NCBI GenBank assembly: GCA_028694115.1 | Contig: JAQUUB010000060.1 | Location: 7,210 to 25,774 of the forward strand | DNA: 18,565 nucleotides | Reading direction: 5' to 3' | Source: Lachnospiraceae bacterium | Lineage (GTDB): Bacteria; Bacillota_A; Clostridia; Lachnospirales; Lachnospiraceae | In this document: positions 13,251 through 18,565 of the stretch, one piece after another | Layout: every line of letters begins with the position of its first letter | How positions within the stretch are numbered: position 1 is the first letter of the stretch | The notes under the pieces: model-generated | The model's input: the letters and a program-made list of their open reading frames with translations, nothing else | Database searches by the model: none | Told to the model about the DNA's origin: nothing | Made by a program: the position numbers and the translations under genes

Positions 13251-14579
13251 TTACACCTCTCCTTCCGCCGCAATAATTTCCTCAAAGATTGGTGTAAAAT
13301 CAATATCCTTAATTGCACCATACTGACTAACGAAATAGTTCTTCATATAATCCTCGTGCATACGGACACCCTTATCTCCAGATGTTCCAAAATCAGAGAG
13401 TGCATACAGAGTACTATAATAACTGTCATCATTACGCTCTACAAACTTAATCTCATCTCTTCTGAATAGATTAGAGTTAAGAAATATCGGATTATGTGTA
13501 TTGAAGATTAACTGGGCATGGTGGATGTTAATATCATCATTATGAAAAATATTAATAATACTCATAAGTGCCATAGGATGAATCGAAGCATCAAACTCAT
13601 CTACAACCAATGTTCCACCTGTCAAAATTGCTCTGATGACTAATGGAAAAATATTAACAAAGCGGATAGTACCATAAGATTCAAATAATTCTGCCGCCAT
13701 TGCTGCCGCTTTACCATTATTCACATCTTTAAACAAGGAACATAACTTTGCTTCCGAATCTTCATCACCTACTACATATCCAACTGCATTAGAATTAATA
13801 CCAAACAGCCTAGCCGCCTTATCTGTTGTCTTTTCAACATATACTGCCTTTTTCTGTGGGTCTGCAAATCTTTTAATCAATTGCATAGAATCTGCACGGT
13901 AAATTATCATAAACTTATTCATAAACCAATCGGTAACTAATTTTGCAAAAGTTTGTGAAAATATAAGCTTAAATCCATTGGTCAGGAATAATTCTTCCTG
14001 ATTCAAACTATTCTTGGCTATTTCTACTAATCCATCTGCTTTCTTGTAAAGTGCGTCTGTTATATATGGTTTTATTTCTTTCAGATTCTCTACTGTCAGC
14101 TCATCACCTCTACAAAAAACAAGCTCTCCATTAACAGTCATTTCTTCTTTCAGTATTTTTCTCTGGTATTCACTATCAAGAAAAACTCCTAAATCTAAGG
14201 AAACGTTATATCCGATCCTAAGCCCGTTTTCTATGAATTCCACAGCAAATTCTACCGGTTGCGACTTTGTACATTTATTATTAGGAATAAGCTCCAATGC
14301 TGTTGACGCAGGATTTGGAGAGGATTTTTCCTCGGAATTTCTGATATTTCCAGTTAATACAATAGAACGGAATACATCCATTGCTCCAATAATATTTGTC
14401 TTGCCTGCAGCATTTGGTCCATAAATAATGGAAGATGATAGTCCCTTCCATACTTTTCCCTTTATTTTTTCTATACATAAACTATAATCAAGCCCCTTCT
14501 GCTTTGGCGCAGCAAGCATTGAAAATCTAACTTCTTCTATAAATGATTTATAGTTTTTTGTTTTAAATTCAAGTAACAT
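13251..14579 (-). CDS. rloA: RloA-like ABC/SMC-type ATPase (AbiL first component)
   Basis: A 442-residue ATP-binding protein of the AAA_15/AAA_21 type. It begins MLLEFKTKNYKSFIEEVRFS, the usual opening strand and FKSF motif. Walker A is GPNAAGKT at 54-61, a SYGTIRF motif (about 301-307) stands in for the ABC signature, Walker B is TLVVDEFD at 323-330, ASIHP follows, and the H-loop is FNTHNP at 359-364. All ATPase motifs are intact. An ABC-type head dimer would couple ATP binding to control of its TOPRIM partner RloB, encoded 3 bases downstream. GGAGG lies 8 bases before the ATG at 14579 and a near-consensus promoter lies 45 bases upstream. The pair is a self-contained phage-defence candidate. 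Confidence 0.9.
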   Translation of the reverse strand: MLLEFKTKNYKSFIEEVRFSMLAAPKQKGLDYSLCIEKIKGKVWKGLSSSIIYGPNAAGKTNIIGAMDVFRSIVLTGNIRNSEEKSSPNPASTALELIPNNKCTKSQPVEFAVEFIENGLRIGYNVSLDLGVFLDSEYQRKILKEEMTVNGELVFCRGDELTVENLKEIKPYITDALYKKADGLVEIAKNSLNQEELFLTNGFKLIFSQTFAKLVTDWFMNKFMIIYRADSMQLIKRFADPQKKAVYVEKTTDKAARLFGINSNAVGYVVGDEDSEAKLCSLFKDVNNGKAAAMAAELFESYGTIRFVNIFPLVIRAILTGGTLVVDEFDASIHPMALMSIINIFHNDDINIHHAQLIFNTHNPIFLNSNLFRRDEIKFVERNDDSYYSTLYALSDFGTSGDKGVRMHEDYMKNYFVSQYGAIKDIDFTPIFEEIIAAEGEV

Positions 14580-14623
14580 GTTTTTTCCTCCATTTTGCGA
14601 ATTATCTACAAAATCATATTTAA

Positions 14624-14652
14624 ATTATAATATTATTATATACTTAAGTCAA
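14624..14652 (-). promoter_or_regulatory. Near-consensus sigma-A promoter of the RloAB pair
   Basis: TTGACT (14652-14647), exactly 17 bases, TATAAT (14629-14624) on the minus strand, 45 bases upstream of the ATPase ATG. This is the strongest promoter in the window, arguing for constitutive expression. Confidence 0.8.
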
Positions 14653-14791
14653 ATTTAATATACTTATTTTGAATGTTTTTTGCAAAATTAATATTCAAAC
14701 AACATAAAAACCATGGATATGATGTCCTTTATTCTCATAGCTCACTATAAATTTTCATAACTCTTTTTATTATGTTTCAAACAAATTTTAT

Positions 14792-14810
14792 GCTCTAAAT
14801 AACATAGAGC
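14792..14810. other. Short hairpin in the gap between the surface-protein gene and RloAB
   Basis: GCTCTA and TAGAGC pair around a 7-base loop; the plus strand continues CTATTTATTT. It may be a second weak terminator. The rest of 14653-14827 is AT-rich and I see nothing else in it. Confidence 0.3.
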
Positions 14811-14827
14811 CTATTTATTTAATCTAT

Positions 14828-14874
14828 AAAAAACTAAAAGTCCAGCTATTTTACTTAGCTGAACCTTAGTTTTT
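14828..14874. terminator. Long bidirectional-looking terminator of the surface-protein gene
   Basis: On the minus strand AAAACTAAGGTTCAGCTA pairs with TAGCTGGACTTTTAGTTTT (about 15 paired bases with small mismatches), loop of 7, followed by TTTATAG. The opposite strand also has a T-run after the stem. It begins right at the stop codon of the large gene. Confidence 0.85.
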
Positions 14875-17800
14875 TATTTTATCTTAAACACTTTTTCTAT
14901 ACTTCCAGTAAACCCACTTCCATCCACTGCATTAATAATTACTTTTGCAGTCCCTCTTTCCGTGTTGTTTTGATATGCTACAGTATAATCTCTTCCTAAC
15001 TTTAACGTTCTCTTACAATAAACAATACTAATTTTTGGTTCAATAGCACTTCCTGTATACTTCTGTGTCTTAAGTCCTTTTACAGAAAATTTCTTACTAA
15101 ATCCTGTATTGTTAATTGTAAACGATTTCGTTATTGAACCTGTATAGTTCTTAATTCCTGTAATTGTAATTGTCGCTGAATTTCCCACTAATAGGTTGTC
15201 CTCATATGAGATTTCATAATTATTCTTTGCAGCGAGCTTCTTTTTCGTATTATTATTTATTACTTTAAAAGGAGGATTTATTATGCTTCCTGTAAATGAA
15301 TAGCTCGGAATCTCGCCTATTCCATAATTACCCACAAGATTGATTGGCTTTATCGTAAAGTAATAAATCTGTGTTCCTTTATATAATTTTCCCTTTCCTT
15401 TTATGACGATGGAAGCAAGACCTGCATTTTTATTATTTTTATAAATTACGGTATAATTCTTTTTGTTAATTTCATTTCCACTTACATCTTTTACTGTAAT
15501 CTGAGGTTTAATAGCTTTTCCTGTATACGTATAGGTAGTCTCGTTCACTGGTTCTATTTTCATAGTATTTACCAGCACTGTATTTTGTGGAAAGATGGTA
15601 AATTTTATTTTCTTACTTCCAGTGTAATTCCCTTTTCCCTTTATGGTACAGCTTGCCGCTCCTGCTTTATTATTATTTTTGAGATCCTCTACTGTATAAT
15701 CGGTATCCTGAACAAGAAGCGTCCCATTATCATATACTTTTATTTTAGGAGTAACCGCAACTCCTTGGTAAACCATATCTACTGCTTCCATATTTGTTGT
15801 TGGTAATTTTTTAGGAATAATATTAAAGCTTATCGTCTGGCTTCCTGCGTAATCCCTCATTCCATAGATAATCGCTTTTGCATCTTGACCAGCATTCACA
15901 TTGTTTCGATAGCCGACAATATAATCTGTGCCTTCCTGTAGTTTGATCTTTCCATCTTTAACAATCAGATTTGGTTTTACTGCATTTCCTGTATATATTA
16001 CTTGGGATTTTGGTTTTATTATTGTCATATCATGTATATTTTTAGCCTCTGAGCTTGATATCCATTTTGCATACAATGTCACATCCTTAGTAATCTTTGT
16101 TTTTTCAGTAATTTTGCTTCCTGTTCCATTTTCACCTGTATACCATCCAGCAAATAAATAACCCTCTTTCTCGGGTATTGGTAATTCATTAATTGCCTTT
16201 CCTCTCTCTACTGTAACTGGATCATAAATAGAACCTCCTTGTGAATCGAATACTGCCGAATAAGTGATATGATAATATTCGCTTGAACTATTATCATATT
16301 GATAATATTCTGCTGTATTACAAGACACACTATATGTCAGTAAGGCATCTTTTGCATCCTCATCAATCCATTCAGAATTTAATTTTATTACACTATAAGA
16401 AGTTTCTCCTTCCTTAATATTCCCAATCGTTTCTTTATAAATCGGTGTTTGATTATCATTGACATAAACATTTAGAACAGCATTTTCTGCTGTCACATGG
16501 CTGGTATTACGAATAGATACATTCGTTCCATAATTCCCATTAAAGCATACCTGCTCCGTTGACATCTTTAAATTTGTATTTCCTACTGAAAATGATTTCC
16601 TATTATTCGAAGCTATTGCATCTGTCTCTCCATCTTCACCTACTGACAACTGATATTCTTCTGTTGTAATTTCTGATGGAACCGTAAAATTTACAGTTAC
16701 CGTTTTAACTTCGCCGGGCTCCCACTGCTCATTGATGGTACTCGTAGCTACGTTTACATTTGCTGCATTATAAATATCTGTCTTTATACTGCTAACAACA
16801 GAATCTCCTTTGTTTTGTATTGTAACATTAAGCGGTATGATTTTATTTTGGCTAACGGCTTCATAATCGTAAGATATACCCGTTACTGCCAAATCGTGTA
16901 CGCCATTCAGATAGGCCCAGCCCATGTTATCTACTTCTCCCGTGTCTGCATAATCACTCTGCATAAATACACAAAGGCGCTTATTTCCGGCTTTTACGGT
17001 ATTGGCATCATGTAAGTAGAGGTCTTGAGAGGTCAGTTGTACAGCATCACTATAGGAATTCTTTTGAGAATCATAAACTACAGAATAAAAATTGCTTCCT
17101 CCTTTTCCATCTACCCCTATAAATATTATTTCATCATCAAAAAGTTCATAAGAATCTGTAAGGTTTGCAGGTACTGTCTCAAATACATCGGCTGGTGTAT
17201 CTGCTGCATTCTGCACATAATGCAAATTATTGCTTCCATACCAAACCATACTGTTTGCTTTTCCTTTTATTGTTCCAAAGCATGGTGCACTGATTTCTCC
17301 CTCTGCCAATTTTACAGATTCATCCCCCAGAGTCGCTGTATACAATTCTCGATCACTCATTGTGTTGAGATCATTATCCTTGTCCAACAGATAAAGAATT
17401 TTATCTCCTTGAACTTCTAATCCAATTATACTGCTTAGGTTCTCTTTCCAAACCTTTGTTTCTGACCACTTATCGTTTTCATAAGTCCGATATAAAATCT
17501 GATTTGTATTATTTCTTCCAAAATAATCTGAATTTGTGTTAGAAACCCAAACCACTACAGGTGCTCCATTGATACTTGTCATGCGTGGTACTGATTGGAA
17601 CTGTTCTGATGCACTATAATTTCCGCTTACAACGGTTTCTTCTCCATCTAAATTAGATGTGATTTCTTTTTCAATAACACTTTCTTCTCCAGTGTTCCCT
17701 TCCAAAATATCGTTTTCAGATAAGCTTTCTATTTCATTTCCAGTTGCTTGTTCATATATTCCAGTAATTCGATAGGGTTCCTCGAATGCTGATTTAACCG

Positions 17801-18565
17801 AATCAAACTTTGACACAGCAATTTCGTAATACGGTGTCATATTATTAATTTCTGTTTCATCACCAAATACCTTTGCTGAATCCACATAGATTGCATAGAT
17901 ATCCGATCCATCTGTATAAAGTTGTGGCATATAGTCCGGCGTCTGGTTGTTATCCAGTTGTTTTGGCACACTCCATGTATTATTTTGAGAATTGAAAATA
18001 GAATACATGACTCTTGACATATTACAATCACTGCGCTCGCTATCATCACCTACATAGACCATAATGGTATCACTGCCGTTTGTAATAATCTTTGGTGAAC
18101 TTGCTCCATATGTATTGCTCACAAGACCATTTAATGTATTAATCTGCGATTCGTTTTCTCCGCTTACCGCTTCTTCTTGTAGATATAATCCCTGCCAGTC
18201 AGATTGTCTTTCTAAATAAGAACGGTCAATCAAATTATAATTATCTAAATCATAGATACCTGAAACAAGAGTAGTGCTCCAACTACCACCGCCTCCTCCT
18301 CCACTACCCTTTGGGTTATCAGTACCCGGAAGCAAATGGTATGTTGCCTGTCCATATGTTTTCTTATATTCAAAAGGTCCAATATATGCCTTTAATCCTG
18401 CTTTAAATATTGCATCTAATTTTTCTACTCTGGGGTTACTCTTGGTAGACGCTAATAAATAATCAAAATCAGCACCTCCCGATAAAAATCCTCCAACTGC
18501 TGCCGTCTTGCATATTCCTACTCCCGCAAATCCCTCTAATGTTGGTTTTAGTGTAAAATGTGCAT
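14874..18565 (-). CDS. Very large secreted/surface protein with CARDB, InlB-type and Ig-like repeats (5' end outside window)
   Basis: The frame is open from the stop at 14874 to the window edge: upstream of the TTG at 18335 it continues for 76 more codons (GFAGVGICKTAAVGGFLSGG and so on), so that TTG is not the real start. At least 1229 residues are visible. In order: an unrecognised N-terminal part, a glycine run (SGGGGGGSW), a region of beta-propeller-like repeats with SPKIITNGSDTIMVYVGDD, PQLYTDGSDIYAIYVDS and PVVVWVSN, a CARDB domain (HDLAVTGISYDYEAVSQNKI), an InlB-type repeat (FDSQGG..., EGYLFAGWYTGENGTGSKIT, TLYAKW), and five Ig-like repeats to the C-terminus. No LPXTG anchor or membrane tail ends the protein, so it is probably secreted or held by other means. 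Likely an adhesin or surface-layer accessory of a gut bacterium. Not obviously related to the defence genes. Confidence 0.88.
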   Translation of the reverse strand, partial: AHFTLKPTLEGFAGVGICKTAAVGGFLSGGADFDYLLASTKSNPRVEKLDAIFKAGLKAYIGPFEYKKTYGQATYHLLPGTDNPKGSGGGGGGSWSTTLVSGIYDLDNYNLIDRSYLERQSDWQGLYLQEEAVSGENESQINTLNGLVSNTYGASSPKIITNGSDTIMVYVGDDSERSDCNMSRVMYSIFNSQNNTWSVPKQLDNNQTPDYMPQLYTDGSDIYAIYVDSAKVFGDETEINNMTPYYEIAVSKFDSVKSAFEEPYRITGIYEQATGNEIESLSENDILEGNTGEESVIEKEITSNLDGEETVVSGNYSASEQFQSVPRMTSINGAPVVVWVSNTNSDYFGRNNTNQILYRTYENDKWSETKVWKENLSSIIGLEVQGDKILYLLDKDNDLNTMSDRELYTATLGDESVKLAEGEISAPCFGTIKGKANSMVWYGSNNLHYVQNAADTPADVFETVPANLTDSYELFDDEIIFIGVDGKGGSNFYSVVYDSQKNSYSDAVQLTSQDLYLHDANTVKAGNKRLCVFMQSDYADTGEVDNMGWAYLNGVHDLAVTGISYDYEAVSQNKIIPLNVTIQNKGDSVVSSIKTDIYNAANVNVATSTINEQWEPGEVKTVTVNFTVPSEITTEEYQLSVGEDGETDAIASNNRKSFSVGNTNLKMSTEQVCFNGNYGTNVSIRNTSHVTAENAVLNVYVNDNQTPIYKETIGNIKEGETSYSVIKLNSEWIDEDAKDALLTYSVSCNTAEYYQYDNSSSEYYHITYSAVFDSQGGSIYDPVTVERGKAINELPIPEKEGYLFAGWYTGENGTGSKITEKTKITKDVTLYAKWISSSEAKNIHDMTIIKPKSQVIYTGNAVKPNLIVKDGKIKLQEGTDYIVGYRNNVNAGQDAKAIIYGMRDYAGSQTISFNIIPKKLPTTNMEAVDMVYQGVAVTPKIKVYDNGTLLVQDTDYTVEDLKNNNKAGAASCTIKGKGNYTGSKKIKFTIFPQNTVLVNTMKIEPVNETTYTYTGKAIKPQITVKDVSGNEINKKNYTVIYKNNKNAGLASIVIKGKGKLYKGTQIYYFTIKPINLVGNYGIGEIPSYSFTGSIINPPFKVINNNTKKKLAAKNNYEISYEDNLLVGNSATITITGIKNYTGSITKSFTINNTGFSKKFSVKGLKTQKYTGSAIEPKISIVYCKRTLKLGRDYTVAYQNNTERGTAKVIINAVDGSGFTGSIEKVFKIK
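14877..16035 (-). repeat. Five C-terminal Ig-like repeats in the surface protein
   Basis: Units of about 77 residues with consensus YTG.A..P.I.V.D...L....DYTV.YKNN.NAG.A...I.G.G.YTGS....F.I. Approximate limits: 16035-15820, 15819-15595, 15594-15350, 15349-15120, 15119-14877. The units are diverged in DNA sequence, so this is an old duplication. Such repeats act as stalks or ligand-binding modules in Lachnospiraceae surface proteins. Confidence 0.85.

Noticed and set aside
14281..14478. 65-codon minus-strand frame inside the ATPase gene
   Set aside because: It lies in another frame of a gene with all its ATPase motifs in place, and has no features of its own.
18274..18335. TTG at 18335 as the start of the large surface protein
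   Set aside because: No ribosome site, and the same frame stays open with coding-like sequence for 76 more codons up to the window edge.
1..18565. CRISPR array or complete insertion sequence
   Set aside because: No regularly spaced direct repeats of 25-40 bases with unique spacers, and no transposase or recombinase gene in any frame. The direct repeats seen are tandem (12 bp) or dispersed.

Overview
The window is AT-rich DNA from a low-GC Firmicute, most likely a Clostridia gut species of the Lachnospiraceae type. This rests on strong AGGAGG-like ribosome sites, consensus sigma-A promoters (several with an extended -10), hairpin/T-run terminators and a large surface protein with repeats typical of that group; it is an inference. 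Every convincing gene lies on the minus strand, so transcription runs from high to low coordinates.

Layout in transcription order. (1) 18565-14874: a very large surface or secreted protein, cut by the window edge, with a propeller-like region, a CARDB domain, an InlB-type repeat and five C-terminal Ig-like repeats; a strong terminator follows. (2) 14652-12588: a consensus promoter and a tight two-gene RloA/RloB (AbiL-like) pair, an ABC-type ATPase plus a TOPRIM-like partner. (3) 12476-12136: repeat-rich DNA with a fragment resembling the start of a low-molecular-weight protein tyrosine phosphatase (LMW-PTP). (4) 12057-10858: a promoter and one HEPN (Rx4H) RNase-like gene. (5) 10857-10153: another repeat unit, a hairpin, a promoter overlapped by a perfect inverted repeat, and a possible short signal-peptide-like reading frame. 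(6) 10069-7660: a PIN-like protein and a DUF2971 protein. (7) 7620-7185: two decayed small genes, probably from an integrative element, ending in a strong terminator. (8) 7183-5192: a promoter and two related Nudix proteins, one membrane-anchored. (9) 5093-4501: a second dense repeat cluster with a clear LMW-PTP start fragment, a frameshifted small gene and a degraded PTP-like copy. (10) 4423-3722: a small one-helix membrane protein and a terminator. (11) 3583-1: a type I restriction-modification operon with its own small winged-helix regulator: regulator, hsdM, rhuM, hsdS; hsdS runs off the window inside a three-copy TAEL spacer repeat, and hsdR is not in view.

Taken together, positions 1-14650 look like a defence island: type I RM, HEPN, PIN-like/DUF2971, Nudix pair and RloAB modules. 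The most unusual feature is that several modules are separated by related intergenic units. Each unit combines a sequence like the first 10-12 codons of an LMW-PTP gene (or just its CCACGGCA core) with an AGTTGTAAATTAGTTGTAA-type repeat. This suggests the island grew by repeated site-specific insertion or cassette accretion at a PTP-like target. The repeats themselves are visible; the mechanism is inference, and no recombinase gene is in the window.
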